Assembly: GCF_000621485.1 (NCBI RefSeq)
Contig: NZ_JHYF01000015.1
Coordinates: 95,943-159,942, forward strand
Source of the DNA: Alkaliphilus transvaalensis ATCC 700919
GTDB taxonomy: Bacteria > Bacillota > Clostridia > Peptostreptococcales > Natronincolaceae
Direction of reading: 5' to 3'
DNA length: 64,000 nt
Both the position numbers and the translations under genes were made by a program. This document shows, in pieces, positions 15,968 through 24,963 of the stretch; within the stretch, counting starts at the first letter, position 1, and each line of letters starts with the position of its first letter. A model generated the notes under the pieces. The model did no database searches and was not told where the DNA came from. It saw nothing but the letters and a program-made list of their open reading frames with translations.

Positions 15968-16897
15968 ATGATTACAACAGTAACCCTTAATCCTGCAATT
16001 GATCAAAGATTAGATTTTGATAGCATTCAATTGGGAAAAGTTAATCGAGTCATAAATTCAAAGCAAGAAGCTGGTGGAAAAGGCATTAATGTTTCAAAAG
16101 TTTTAAGGGGATTAGGTGAAGATTCTACCGCAACAGGATTTATTGGCGGAGGATCAGGAGTATGGATTAATAACTGGTTAAAAATGAAGGGAATTAAAAC
16201 AGATTTTGTTCTAACAGATACAGAAACAAGAACTAATCTAAAACTGATAGACCATAATAGTTTTATGATTACAGATATCAATCATGGTGGAGACCCGATC
16301 AAAGAGGTTTACCTGAAGGCTCTCTATGAAAAAGTTGGTGAGCTAGTAGAAGTCAGCGAAATTCTTGTATTATCAGGGAGTCTACCCAAAGCTACACCTA
16401 GTCATGTGTATAAAGATCTGATGGAAATTGCAAATAAAAGGAACTGCATTACAATTCTAGATGCCGAGGGGGAGGCCCTTCTAGAGGCTATTGAAGGAAA
16501 GCCCCATATGATTAAGCCCAACATTCATGAGCTAGAAAGCACCTTTAAAGTAAAGATCAATAACGAAGAAGACATAATCAATAAAGCAAAGTTTTTTTTA
16601 GAAAAAGGGGTTCAATTAGTGGTAGTCTCTATGGGGGAAGAGGGAGCCATGCTAATTAGCAATACAGAAGTACTAAAGGCTGAGACAATAAAGGTGGAAG
16701 TCAGTAGTACGGTTGGAGCAGGAGATTCAATGGTGGCAGCCTTTGCCTACGGTATCAAAAAAGGGCTTCAATTAGAGGAAACTTTTAAATTAGCAATCGC
16801 CTCAGCCACCTTAAGTGTAAGTAAAGGAACAACCCTTCATGATTTGGAAGAAATAAATAACTATGTTAAAGCAGTAAAAATAAAAAAACTAAAGTAA
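15968..16897 (+). CDS. fruK: 1-phosphofructokinase
   Basis: Phosphorylates the fructose-1-phosphate delivered by the PTS to fructose-1,6-bisphosphate. A PfkB/ribokinase fold of 309 aa: GGKGINVSKVLRGLG near residue 38, and the catalytic-base motif VGAGDSMVAAFAYGI near the C-terminus with Asp in GAGD. The start is ATG 15968 after AAGGAGG; the upstream in-frame codons lie inside fruR. Tagatose-6-phosphate kinase is a close homologue, but the fructose PTS next door settles the role. Confidence 0.92.
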   Translation: MITTVTLNPAIDQRLDFDSIQLGKVNRVINSKQEAGGKGINVSKVLRGLGEDSTATGFIGGGSGVWINNWLKMKGIKTDFVLTDTETRTNLKLIDHNSFMITDINHGGDPIKEVYLKALYEKVGELVEVSEILVLSGSLPKATPSHVYKDLMEIANKRNCITILDAEGEALLEAIEGKPHMIKPNIHELESTFKVKINNEEDIINKAKFFLEKGVQLVVVSMGEEGAMLISNTEVLKAETIKVEVSSTVGAGDSMVAAFAYGIKKGLQLEETFKLAIASATLSVSKGTTLHDLEEINNYVKAVKIKKLK

Positions 16898-16909
16898 AGG
16901 AGAGTAAGT

Positions 16910-17353
16910 ATGGAAATAAAAGATATTTTAAATAAAGAGTTAATGATATTAGATCTTCAATCAATAACAAAAGAAGAAGTAATTCAAGAATTAATAAAAC
17001 CTTTATTAAAGGAGGGGATTGTAACTGATGAAGTGAGTTTTTTAAAAACTGTAATGGAAAGAGAAGAACAGTCAACTACAGGAATAGGAATGGGAATAGC
17101 TATTCCCCACGGAAAGTCATCTGTAGTTAAAGCACCAGCTATAGTCTTTGGAAAATCCAAAAATGGAGTGGAATTTCAATCTTTAGATGAAGAACCTAGC
17201 TATATATTCTTTTTAATAGCTGTACCAGAAAATTCTAATGACCAACACTTGAAGGTTCTTAGTCAGCTATCTCGAAAGCTTATGAACGAAGATATACGTG
17301 AAAATTTATTAAAAGCCACTACTAAAGAAGATGTATTTAATGCTTTTGATTAG
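16910..17353 (+). CDS. PTS fructose-specific enzyme IIA
   Basis: Accepts phosphate from HPr and passes it to the IIB domain of the next gene. A 147-aa IIA of the fructose/mannitol family: phospho-acceptor His67 in [11 protein letters not shown], with the preceding EEQSTTGIG typical. It is a separate protein here, where many bacteria have IIA fused to IIBC. It lies 12 bases after fruK. Confidence 0.95.
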   Translation: MEIKDILNKELMILDLQSITKEEVIQELIKPLLKEGIVTDEVSFLKTVMEREEQSTTGIGMGIAIPHGKSSVVKAPAIVFGKSKNGVEFQSLDEEPSYIFFLIAVPENSNDQHLKVLSQLSRKLMNEDIRENLLKATTKEDVFNAFD

Positions 17354-17391
17354 CTGATAAAAATAGCATATTTAAAAGAAGGGGGATTAAT

Positions 17392-18762
17392 ATGAAAAAG
17401 CTAATTGCAGTAACTTCTTGCCCAACAGGAATTGCCCATACCTATATGGCGGCGGAAGCTTTAGAGAAGGCAGCTAAGAAAAAAGGAGTCGAAATAAAGG
17501 TAGAGACCCAAGGATCTGTTGGTGTAGAAAATCAATTAACCGAGGAAGATATTAGAGAAGCCCATGCAGTGATTATTGCAGCTGGTGCAAATATCTCTAA
17601 GGAAAGATTTAAAAATATTGCAATAATCGAAGTTCCTATAGCAGAGGCTATAAAAGCTTCAGATGACATAATTGATCGTGCCCTAAATGTAAAGGCTAAA
17701 GAGGATAAATTAGCAGATTCAGTTACTGAAATTAAACAGCAAAGAAATGAAACAAGAACAGGACCATATAAACATTTAATGAGTGGCGTTTCCTTTATGC
17801 TCCCGTTGGTAGTTGCAGGGGGATTAGCAATTGCCCTTTCCTTTATCTTTGGGATAGAAGCCTTTCAAGAGGAGGGAACACTAGCAGCGGCATTAATGCA
17901 GATTGGTGGAGGAGCTGCCTTTGCCCTCATGGTTCCAGTATTGGCAGGTTATATAGCCTACTCAATCGCTGAAAGGCCAGGTTTAGCACCAGGTTTAATT
18001 GGTGGTATGATCGCATCACAAATAGGGGCGGGCTTCTTAGGTGGAATTGTTGCAGGTTTTATTGCTGGTTATGCAACAGCGTATCTAAAGAAAATTATTA
18101 AACTTCCTAAATCTTTGGAAGGTTTAAAGCCAATATTAATTTTACCTTTATTATCTTCCTTAATTGTTGGGCTTTTAATGATTTATGTTATAGGTACACC
18201 AGTTAGTGGAATAATGAATGCCATGACCAACTGGTTAGAAGGTTTAACTGGAACCAATGCACTTTTATTAGGTGGAATATTAGGAGCAATGATGGCTGTT
18301 GATATGGGAGGTCCAATAAATAAGGCTGCCTATACCTTTGCAGTAGGGTTATTGGCTTCAAATGTATTTGAACCACAGGCTGCAGTAATGGCAGCAGGGA
18401 TGACACCGCCATTGGGATTGGCATTGGCAACAATGTTATTTAAAAATAAGTTTACAAAACCAGAGATAGAAGCAGGAAAGGCAGCATGGGTTTTAGGGAT
18501 ATCCTTTATTACTGAAGGCGCTATTCCTTTTGCAGCAGCAGATCCCTTTAGGGTTATTCCATCAATTGTTGCAGGTTCTGCGGTAACTGGTGCTCTATCT
18601 ATGGTGTTCGGAGCAACCCTAAGGGCACCCCATGGAGGAATTTTTGTTCTTCCAATACCTAATGCAGTTGGTAATTTGGGAGGGTATGTAGTATCAATTT
18701 TAGTAGGTACGGTGATAACGGCTCTATTATTAGGGGTCTTAAAGAAAAAAGCAACTCAATAA
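17392..18762 (+). CDS. fruA: PTS fructose-specific enzyme IIBC
   Basis: Membrane transporter that imports fructose and phosphorylates it at C1. The IIB domain spans residues 1-100, with phosphocysteine Cys10 in [17 protein letters not shown]. After a charged linker the IIC domain begins near 125 ([24 protein letters not shown]) and spans the membrane about eight to ten times; it includes [19 protein letters not shown] and [18 protein letters not shown], the fructose IIC signatures. Length 456 aa fits a IIBC without IIA, which is the preceding gene. Confidence 0.95.
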   Translation: MKKLIAVTSCPTGIAHTYMAAEALEKAAKKKGVEIKVETQGSVGVENQLTEEDIREAHAVIIAAGANISKERFKNIAIIEVPIAEAIKASDDIIDRALNVKAKEDKLADSVTEIKQQRNETRTGPYKHLMSGVSFMLPLVVAGGLAIALSFIFGIEAFQEEGTLAAALMQIGGGAAFALMVPVLAGYIAYSIAERPGLAPGLIGGMIASQIGAGFLGGIVAGFIAGYATAYLKKIIKLPKSLEGLKPILILPLLSSLIVGLLMIYVIGTPVSGIMNAMTNWLEGLTGTNALLLGGILGAMMAVDMGGPINKAAYTFAVGLLASNVFEPQAAVMAAGMTPPLGLALATMLFKNKFTKPEIEAGKAAWVLGISFITEGAIPFAAADPFRVIPSIVAGSAVTGALSMVFGATLRAPHGGIFVLPIPNAVGNLGGYVVSILVGTVITALLLGVLKKKATQ

Positions 18763-18812
18763 TCTGACTCTAAAACAAATGACAATTAAATCTGGCAGAA
18801 AGGAAGTTGAAA

Positions 18813-19076
18813 ATGGTTAAAGAAACGGTAATAATAAACTGCGAAGCAGGGCTACACGCAAGACCTGCAACCCTTCTAGTGAAAGAGGCAGGAAAGTATA
18901 AAAGTGAAATTACTTTGATCAGTGGAACTGTTGAAATAAATGCTAAAAGTATAATGGGTATTATGGCGTTAGGAGGGAAGAAGGGGCAATCGATAGAAAT
19001 TAAGGTAGAGGGTACTGACGAAAAGATGGCATTGGAAGCTATTGTGGCTCTATTTAACTCAAATTTTGGTGAATAG
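18813..19076 (+). CDS. ptsH: Phosphocarrier protein HPr
   Basis: An 87-aa HPr. Active His15 lies in NCEAGLHARPAT, and regulatory Ser46 in AKSIMGIMALGGKKG, so HPr kinase control (CcpA-type catabolite repression) is possible. The start is ATG 18813, six bases after AGGAAG; the TTG two codons earlier lies inside that site. It sits in the fructose operon with ptsI rather than in a separate general PTS operon. Whether this is the cell's only HPr cannot be told from the window. Confidence 0.95.
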   Translation: MVKETVIINCEAGLHARPATLLVKEAGKYKSEITLISGTVEINAKSIMGIMALGGKKGQSIEIKVEGTDEKMALEAIVALFNSNFGE

Positions 19077-19092
19077 AACAGAGGTGACAAAA

Positions 19093-20787
19093 ATGTTTAG
19101 AGGAACAGGAGCTTCACCAGGAATTGCAATAGGAAAGGCTTTTTTAATTGAAAAGGAAGAAATCAAGATAGAGCAAAGAAGTATTCAGGATATAGATTTT
19201 GAAATAAATCGTTTTAATACAGCCTTAGAAGAATCAAAAAAGCAAATTGAAATGATTAGACAGAAGGGTTCAATAGAGCAAAAGAAAATTTTAGAGGCCC
19301 ATATTATGATCCTCGAAGACCCAGAATTAATTAAATCTGTGGAAGCTAAAATTAAAACAGAAAAGATTAATGTAGAAGCAGTATTAAAAGAAGTTCTAGA
19401 TATGTTTATTAATATTTTTGAAGGTATGGATGACGAATATATGCGGGAACGAGGGGCGGATATTAGGGATGTAGGGCAGCGGCTCATGTCTAATCTTTTA
19501 GGAAAAGAGCAGGTTTCCTTAGACTCTCTTGTTGAAAATGTAATTTTGGTTGCCCATGATATTACGCCATCAGATACAGCCCAAATGAACCCCAATAGGG
19601 TTTTAGGTTTCTTGACTGATATTGGAGGAAGAACATCCCACAGTGCTATTATGGCTAGGACGATGGAGATTCCAGCTGTTGTTGGATTGGGAGATATTAC
19701 AGACCAGGTTAAAACTGGAGATATGCTTGTTCTTGACGGAAGCCAAGGAAAGGTGTTTGTTAACCCAGATGAGGAAATCATTAAAGCCTATCTAGAAACT
19801 CAAAGAAAAGAGCAGGAAGAAAAAGAAGAATTAAGAGCATTAATAGACAGCGAAACCATTACTAAAGATGGTAAAAAAGTAGAATTAGGTTGTAATATAG
19901 GAAATCCTAAAGATGCTAAAAAAGCAAGTGAGAAGGGTGCAGAGGGAATCGGTTTATATAGAACAGAGTTTCTTTATATGGATAGAGACACCCTTCCTAA
20001 TGAAGAAGAGCAATTTAATGCCTATAAGGAAGTTTTAGAGATTATGGGAACTTCGCCAGTAGTGATAAGAACCCTAGATATTGGGGGAGATAAAGAACTA
20101 CCCTATCTAAAACTGCCTAAGGAAATGAATCCTTTCTTGGGTTATCGAGCCATTAGAATCTGTTTAGATAAAAAAGATATTTTTAAGACCCAGTTACGGG
20201 CCCTATTAAGAGCAAGTATCTATGGAAACTTAAAAATTATGTATCCTATGATTTCTTCAGTAGAGGAAGTAAGGGAGGCTAATGATATATTAGAAGAAGT
20301 AAAAGCTCAACTTTCTCGAGAAGGAATCGAAATTTCTCCAAGTATTGAGATCGGAATCATGATTGAAATACCATCTGCAGCTGTGATCTCAGACCTATTG
20401 GCGAAGGAAGTAGATTTTTTTAGTATAGGCACCAATGACTTAATTCAGTATACCACTGCAGTTGATCGAATGAATGAAAAAATCTCGTATTTATATAATC
20501 CCTTTAACCCTGCTGTATTGAGACTAATTAAGAGTGTCATAGATAATGGACACAGGGAAGGGATCTGGGTAGGTATGTGTGGTGAGGTTGCGGGAGACCC
20601 GAGGTTAATCCCAATATTAATAGGGATGGGGCTAGATGAATTTAGTATGAGTGCTGGGGCTTTATTAGCTGCACGAAAACAGATTAGAACATTATCCTAC
20701 CAAGAAGGTCATGAATTAGCACAAGGGGTATTAAAATTAAGTACAGCTGTAGAAATTGAACAATATATAGAAAATTATTATCAATGA
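19093..20787 (+). CDS. ptsI: Phosphoenolpyruvate-protein phosphotransferase (Enzyme I)
   Basis: Takes phosphate from phosphoenolpyruvate and gives it to HPr. 564 aa: N-terminal MFRGTGASPGIAIGKAF, phosphohistidine His183 in TDIGGRTSHSAIMART, and a C-terminal PEP-binding barrel with GLYRTEFLYMDRD, RTLDIGGDKELPYL and IGTNDLIQYT, and the active-site cysteine loop GMCGEVAGD. The start is ATG 19093 after GAGGTGA, 16 bases from the ptsH stop. It is the last gene of the operon, followed by a long terminator. Confidence 0.97.
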   Translation: MFRGTGASPGIAIGKAFLIEKEEIKIEQRSIQDIDFEINRFNTALEESKKQIEMIRQKGSIEQKKILEAHIMILEDPELIKSVEAKIKTEKINVEAVLKEVLDMFINIFEGMDDEYMRERGADIRDVGQRLMSNLLGKEQVSLDSLVENVILVAHDITPSDTAQMNPNRVLGFLTDIGGRTSHSAIMARTMEIPAVVGLGDITDQVKTGDMLVLDGSQGKVFVNPDEEIIKAYLETQRKEQEEKEELRALIDSETITKDGKKVELGCNIGNPKDAKKASEKGAEGIGLYRTEFLYMDRDTLPNEEEQFNAYKEVLEIMGTSPVVIRTLDIGGDKELPYLKLPKEMNPFLGYRAIRICLDKKDIFKTQLRALLRASIYGNLKIMYPMISSVEEVREANDILEEVKAQLSREGIEISPSIEIGIMIEIPSAAVISDLLAKEVDFFSIGTNDLIQYTTAVDRMNEKISYLYNPFNPAVLRLIKSVIDNGHREGIWVGMCGEVAGDPRLIPILIGMGLDEFSMSAGALLAARKQIRTLSYQEGHELAQGVLKLSTAVEIEQYIENYYQ

Positions 20788-20920
20788 TAATGGAGTAATG
20801 GCATCATTAGTATTAGAATGAAGAAAATACATCATTAACTTGAAGATTATATTTCCATAAAACCCAAATAAGTTATGGCTTATGTTATATGCATTTTTCT
20901 CAAATGATAAGGAAAAAAAA

Positions 20921-20988
20921 AGGACCTGTTATTTTAGTCTAAAATGAGCCTATGGCAAGGGCACTTTAGACTATAACAGGCCTTTTTT
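20921..20988 (+). terminator. Terminator of the fructose operon
   Basis: GGACCTGTTAT...TTAGTCTAAA pairs with TTTAGACTATAACAGGCC, followed by T7. It lies 134 bases after ptsI; the space between has AT-rich DNA with a doubtful degenerate repeat-element copy at 20819-20905. Confidence 0.9.
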
Positions 20989-20989
20989 T

Positions 20990-21038
20990 ATAACGAATAG
21001 GAAAGCTCTACTTTAATTATTATTAAAATAAGAGAACT
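20990..21038 (+). repeat. 50-bp repeat, copy 2 (downstream of the fructose operon)
   Basis: Direct copy of 14943-14992, starting TATAACGAATAGGAAAG directly after the terminator T-run. The rest of the gap to 21176 contains no gene. Confidence 0.85.
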
Positions 21039-21175
21039 TTACGTAATGAGTTTCAAGATAAGCAGATAACCAATTTAATGGATTAAATTGTGTAAGTCGC
21101 TTAGTTTTTTCACCTAAATTCATCCTATAAATCTTATGAAGGATGAATTTGTTATGAAATTTAGATATTGCAAGA

Positions 21176-22399
21176 TTACACTAACTTTACTTGATGGAAG
21201 CCCTTTTTACCTTTTTTGATCATTAAAGAACCGTCTGTGAAGCTCTCAGGTGTAATAAGATGACCTATATCATTGATCTTTACATCATCAATGGTAATGC
21301 CCCCTTGCTGCACTAGACGACGCCCTTCACCTCTAGATGCAACTAATTCTGTCTTTACCAATAAACCTAAAATGTCCATGCCATCAAGGTCTGATACAGT
21401 CACTTCTGTAGTTGGAACAGATCCAGCTAATGGGCCTTTACTAAACAAAGATCTTGCTGCTTCTTGAGCTTTGGTTGCTTCCTCTTCTCCATGAACTAGC
21501 TTTGTTACTTCAAAAGCAAGTACTTCCTTTGCATGATTAATTTCAGCCCCTTCTAATGAACCTAATCTTCTTACTTCATCCATAGGAAGGAAAGTTAATA
21601 GAGCTAGGCACTTTTCAACATCCTTGTCGTCAACATTTCTCCAATATTGGTAGAACTCAAATGGAGAAGTCTTCTCTGGGTTTAACCATATTGCTCCAGA
21701 CTCAGTTTTACCCATTTTTTTACCTTCACTTGTTGTAAGGAGGGTAAAGGTCATACCATAGGCAGCTTCACCCTCAACACGGCGAATTAAATCTGCTCCT
21801 GCAATGATATTAGACCATTGGTCGTCTCCACCTAATTGAAGACGGCAACCGTGTCTTCTGTATAATTCAAGGAAATCATACCCTTGCATAATCATATAGT
21901 TAAATTCTAAGAAGGATAACCCTTTTTCCATACGGCTTTTAAAGCATTCTGCAGTTAACATTCTGTTGACGGAAAAATGTCTTCCTACTTCCCTTATGAA
22001 GGGAATGTATTGTAGGTTTAATAACCAATCTGCATTATTCGCCATAATAGCGTTACCTTCTGAAAAATCAAGAAAACCCTTTGTTTGATCTAAAAAGCAG
22101 TTGGCGTTATGTTGGATAGTTTCTGGTGTAAGCATTTTTCTCATATCAGTTTTACCGCTTGGGTCTCCAATCATCGCTGTTCCGCCGCCAATTAAGAAAA
22201 TTGGTCTATGTCCAGCCTTTTGTAAATGGGACATTGCAATAACTTGTAAAAAGTGTCCAACATGAAGGCTGTCGGCAGTAGGGTCAAAGCCAATATAGAA
22301 GGTAACTGATTCCTTACCAAATAACTCTCTAATTTCATCTTCGTGGGTTGCTTGTTGAATAAAACCCCTTTCCTTTAATACATCAAAAACATTAGACAT
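21176..22399 (-). CDS. tyrS: Tyrosyl-tRNA synthetase
   Basis: Charges tRNA-Tyr. 407 aa, class I synthetase of the TyrRS type with the HIGH-like motif HVGH at residues 46-49, [14 protein letters not shown], the tyrosine-binding QGYDFLEL, the DDQWSN motif, the KMSKS-like KKMGKTESG, and a C-terminal S4 RNA-binding domain ([21 protein letters not shown]). It is preceded on the minus strand by a complete T-box leader, so uncharged tRNA-Tyr switches it on. AGGAGG lies just before the ATG at 22399. Confidence 0.97.
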   Translation of the reverse strand: MSNVFDVLKERGFIQQATHEDEIRELFGKESVTFYIGFDPTADSLHVGHFLQVIAMSHLQKAGHRPIFLIGGGTAMIGDPSGKTDMRKMLTPETIQHNANCFLDQTKGFLDFSEGNAIMANNADWLLNLQYIPFIREVGRHFSVNRMLTAECFKSRMEKGLSFLEFNYMIMQGYDFLELYRRHGCRLQLGGDDQWSNIIAGADLIRRVEGEAAYGMTFTLLTTSEGKKMGKTESGAIWLNPEKTSPFEFYQYWRNVDDKDVEKCLALLTFLPMDEVRRLGSLEGAEINHAKEVLAFEVTKLVHGEEEATKAQEAARSLFSKGPLAGSVPTTEVTVSDLDGMDILGLLVKTELVASRGEGRRLVQQGGITIDDVKINDIGHLITPESFTDGSLMIKKGKKGFHQVKLV

Positions 22400-22469
22400 A
22401 TTAAATACCTCCTTTAGTTTAATAAAACATAATTTGATAAAAAAATTATAATAAAAAAATTATAATAAA

Positions 22470-22716
22470 AAAATAAAGGGCCTACTCGTCTTTGATAAAG
22501 GACGAGGAGACCCGTGGTACCACCTTAATTTACATTTTGAAAATGCCTTAGACCATGATAACGGATGGGGACCGTCGAAGCTTTTAACTTCGAAACTCCA
22601 AAGGGTAATTCATCTTACCTTGTGCTATAGGTTTTTCACCAGCCAACCTATTCTCTACTTTTGTAACCAAGGGGACTACTAATCTTCTTCATTGTTTTTC
22701 CATAAGTATTTTACAT
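22470..22716 (-). promoter_or_regulatory. T-box leader of tyrS
   Basis: On the minus strand the leader shows an AGTAGAGAATAGG stem I region, the T-box core GGTGGTACCACGGG (complement of 22511-22524) that pairs with the tRNA acceptor end, and a terminator stem CTCCTCGTCCTTTATC/GATAAAGACGAG-like (complement of 22479-22516). The terminator and the T-box antiterminator are mutually exclusive, as known for this RNA class. A TAC (Tyr) triplet is present in the stem I region (GAATTACCC), a candidate specifier. Confidence 0.92.
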
Positions 22717-22745
22717 ATCTTAACACAGAAATAAAATCCATTCAA
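22717..22745 (-). promoter_or_regulatory. Promoter of the tyrS T-box transcript
   Basis: On the minus strand TTGAAT (complement of 22740-22745), 17 bases, TAAGAT (complement of 22717-22722), immediately upstream of the leader. Confidence 0.7.
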
Positions 22746-22850
22746 TAGTTTAAAGTAAATTTTTTTCGAAATATTGTTAAATTAATGACCTTAAAACAAG
22801 TGTCTCCTAGAATGAAAAAAATATAACAATAAATTAGAAAATTTTACTTA

Positions 22851-22879
22851 TGTAAACTTACGGCTAGATTAGGTATAAT
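22851..22879 (+). promoter_or_regulatory. Possible promoter of the exported NlpC/P60-like gene
   Basis: TGTAAA, 17 bases, TATAAT (22874-22879), 46 bases before the start codon. The -10 is perfect, the -35 weak. Confidence 0.5.
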
Positions 22880-22925
22880 GACTATATGACTAGTTCGGGA
22901 AGTAAAAACAGAGAGGGTTTGAGTT

Positions 22926-24035
22926 ATGAAAAAATTTGAATTATTTGTACGTAAGAATAAATTCCTATCGATAGGTATTATATTGACGATAAGTCTTTTA
23001 GCTACATATTTTACTTTTATCCAGAGGACAGACATAAAGTTTTTTATAGGTGAAGTGAATGCATCTCCTCTAGATAAAAATCCTAGTGATTTTGAAGATG
23101 ATTTGCTTTCAGAAGAAGATACTTTAGAGGATTCTGAATCAACAATTACTGAAGGCGCTGAAGAATCATTAATTGAAGATGAAGGAATTGTTGATGAAGA
23201 GGAAGGTTTAGAAGAAGAGGTAAAAAAAGAGATAATACAAGAAGAAAATAAGACAGAAACTGAACCTATTAAGCAGGAGGAAGGCAAAAAAGAACTTGAA
23301 TATAGTTTGAGGGATCCACTAACGCCAAGTAACCCAGAGGATGATGGAGAATCGAATGAGCCAGAATCTGTTGGTGAAATCAACGAAGGTATATTAAAGC
23401 GAGATTTAAATTCTTATGTTTTAGATGTTATCAAGACCTATCCCGTAGGAAAATTACCATATCTTTTAAATAATGATTATGCTAACTACAATGGTGTTAC
23501 TGTTAATCTAAACTATCAAGACCGTCTACTACTTAAGGCTCACCCTAGTGGTAATCGTGCCAGCCATTGTTCGGGAATCACCTTCGAAGTATTTTTTAAA
23601 GCAATGCAACAAAGGAATAGGGAAGCAGGTCTATCTATTGATGATTTCAACGGTATGAGCTATGAAGAACTTTTTGATTTTGTCTTAATTTGGTATGTGG
23701 CAAATAGTCACAAACCAACCAACAATATTGCCGTTGCTATGGAGAAATATGGAATAGGCACACGTGTTACAAACTTTGAAAATGCAAAGGCAGGAGATTT
23801 TCTTGACTTTAGTAGAGAAAACAATACAGGTCATACGGTTGTTTTCTTAAACTGGATTCGAGATAATGGGAAAATTGTAGGGTTAAGATATTGGTCTAGC
23901 CAAAGTTCTACTAATGGCATCAATTATCGGGAAGAATATTTTAATGTAAGGCGAAGTGATGGAACAAAATATGGAAATATTATTATTGATGAAGTATATA
24001 TAGGTAGAGTAGGTTCTATTAATAACTATCGTTAA
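22926..24035 (+). CDS. Exported NlpC/P60-like cysteine hydrolase with acidic linker
   Basis: Residues 1-34 are a basic start plus one hydrophobic segment, a signal anchor. Residues about 50-155 are an extremely acidic, low-complexity linker rich in Glu, Asp and Ser. Residues 160-369 form a globular domain with Cys215 in NRASHCSGITFEVFFKAM, His303 in NTGHTVVFLNW and a later YWSSQ; the order Cys, His, polar is that of NlpC/P60 or CHAP peptidoglycan hydrolases. The family match is by motif order only. A cell-wall peptidase or amidase acting outside the membrane is the best guess. It faces a small unknown gene across a terminator. Confidence 0.7.
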   Translation: MKKFELFVRKNKFLSIGIILTISLLATYFTFIQRTDIKFFIGEVNASPLDKNPSDFEDDLLSEEDTLEDSESTITEGAEESLIEDEGIVDEEEGLEEEVKKEIIQEENKTETEPIKQEEGKKELEYSLRDPLTPSNPEDDGESNEPESVGEINEGILKRDLNSYVLDVIKTYPVGKLPYLLNNDYANYNGVTVNLNYQDRLLLKAHPSGNRASHCSGITFEVFFKAMQQRNREAGLSIDDFNGMSYEELFDFVLIWYVANSHKPTNNIAVAMEKYGIGTRVTNFENAKAGDFLDFSRENNTGHTVVFLNWIRDNGKIVGLRYWSSQSSTNGINYREEYFNVRRSDGTKYGNIIIDEVYIGRVGSINNYR

Positions 24036-24099
24036 TAAATAAGGAAAACATAACAACGAAGAAAACAAAACTTAACTAACCTAAACTTAACTAACCTAA

Positions 24100-24150
24100 A
24101 CTAAACATTGAAGGAGATTAGCATTTTGAGCTAATCTCTTTTAGTTTAGT
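24100..24150. terminator. Bidirectional terminator between convergent genes
   Basis: Nested stems ACTAAAC/GTTTAGT and GAGATTAGC/GCTAATCTC with T and A runs on either side. A short tandem CTTAACTAACCTAAA repeat precedes it (24071-24100). Confidence 0.85.
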
Positions 24151-24472
24151 CTTGTAGGATCTCTTCTGCACCTGACTGTTCCATCATTTCTCTAACACGA
24201 TTGGTATTATGTTTAGAAGTTTCAACAGCTACAATAACCCCTGTATCACCTTGAAGTCCTTTAATTCCACTGGAAAAGGACTGATATTCCCTTAAACTAT
24301 CTCTTTCTGTTTTAATAAAAGCAATACTTTCAAAAGCTTCACCATAGTTTTTCCATCCTTCATCTGCAAGATTACTAACAATCATATCCTTTCGATCAAA
24401 TCCAGTATTTCTTAAACTATCAATTAGAGCACTGGCATCTCTTTCATCAGAAAATCTAGCAACTAGCCTCAA
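24146..24472 (-). CDS. Small protein of unknown function (108 aa)
   Basis: Not recognised with confidence. It begins MRLVARFSDERDASALIDSLRNTGFDRKDMIVSNL, a beta-alpha-beta pattern like the ferredoxin-like fold of 'general stress protein 17M' type domains. The end (TGVIVAVETSKHNTNRVREMMEQSGAEEIL) repeats the same strand-helix pattern with the 'GA..I' ending seen in that group. No membrane segments. A GGAGGTGAT ribosome site precedes ATG 24472. A stress-related role is only a guess from the fold pattern. Confidence 0.7.
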   Translation of the reverse strand: MRLVARFSDERDASALIDSLRNTGFDRKDMIVSNLADEGWKNYGEAFESIAFIKTERDSLREYQSFSSGIKGLQGDTGVIVAVETSKHNTNRVREMMEQSGAEEILQD

Positions 24473-24654
24473 TTAAATCACCTCCAAACTTAGTATTACC
24501 CTACATTGGATTGTTTATTTATGAGATAGGAATCCAGTATTCATTTAAGTAATTACCTAATTCCATAACTTAGAATGGATACTTCTTTCATGTAAAGTCT
24601 AAAAAAAACAAAAGAAATAGAAAAATTGGATAAAAATACAAAAAAATAACATTT

Positions 24655-24763
24655 ATTTGGTATAATAGTATTAATTATGTAGTATTGGGGTACTAATAGA
24701 ATGTTATGTAAAAAATGTTATGGTAGCTTAAACCCCCTGTAAAGCATCTTAGTATGATATAAT
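24655..24763 (+). promoter_or_regulatory. Two extended -10 promoter candidates in the long gap before the Ter locus
   Basis: The 491-base gap 24473-24963 holds no gene. TGGTATAAT (24658-24666) and TGATATAAT (24755-24763) are both extended -10 elements without a good -35. The second lies about 200 bases before the first yceG-like gene, leaving a long leader in which I see no known riboswitch. Confidence 0.4.
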
Positions 24764-24963
24764 AAGAATTAGTTAGCCATAAATAGGTAAATTACAGCCA
24801 TTATTTGAATAATTCAAATTACATGAAGGGGATTTAAAACCTTTGTGGAATATAAGTATGTTAAGGAAAAAAGTTTTTTGTAGAATTCATAGACATTCTG
24901 TACTTTTAATCGTATATATGACTAGTAGTATTTTAGGATGTTTGAAGGAGGAACCAAAATACT

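Noticed and set aside
19185..19781. 198-aa open frame on the minus strand
   Set aside because: Shadow of ptsI; no ribosome site and a Ser/Ile-rich composition typical of reverse-strand reading of coding DNA.
22400..22470. AT-rich AAAAAAATTATAAT repeats before tyrS as an origin or regulatory site
   Set aside because: Two or three units of low-complexity sequence after the T-box terminator; no further support.
22844..23383. 179-aa serine-rich minus-strand frame
   Set aside because: Reverse complement of the acidic Glu/Asp linker of the gene at 22926; serine richness is a codon artefact.
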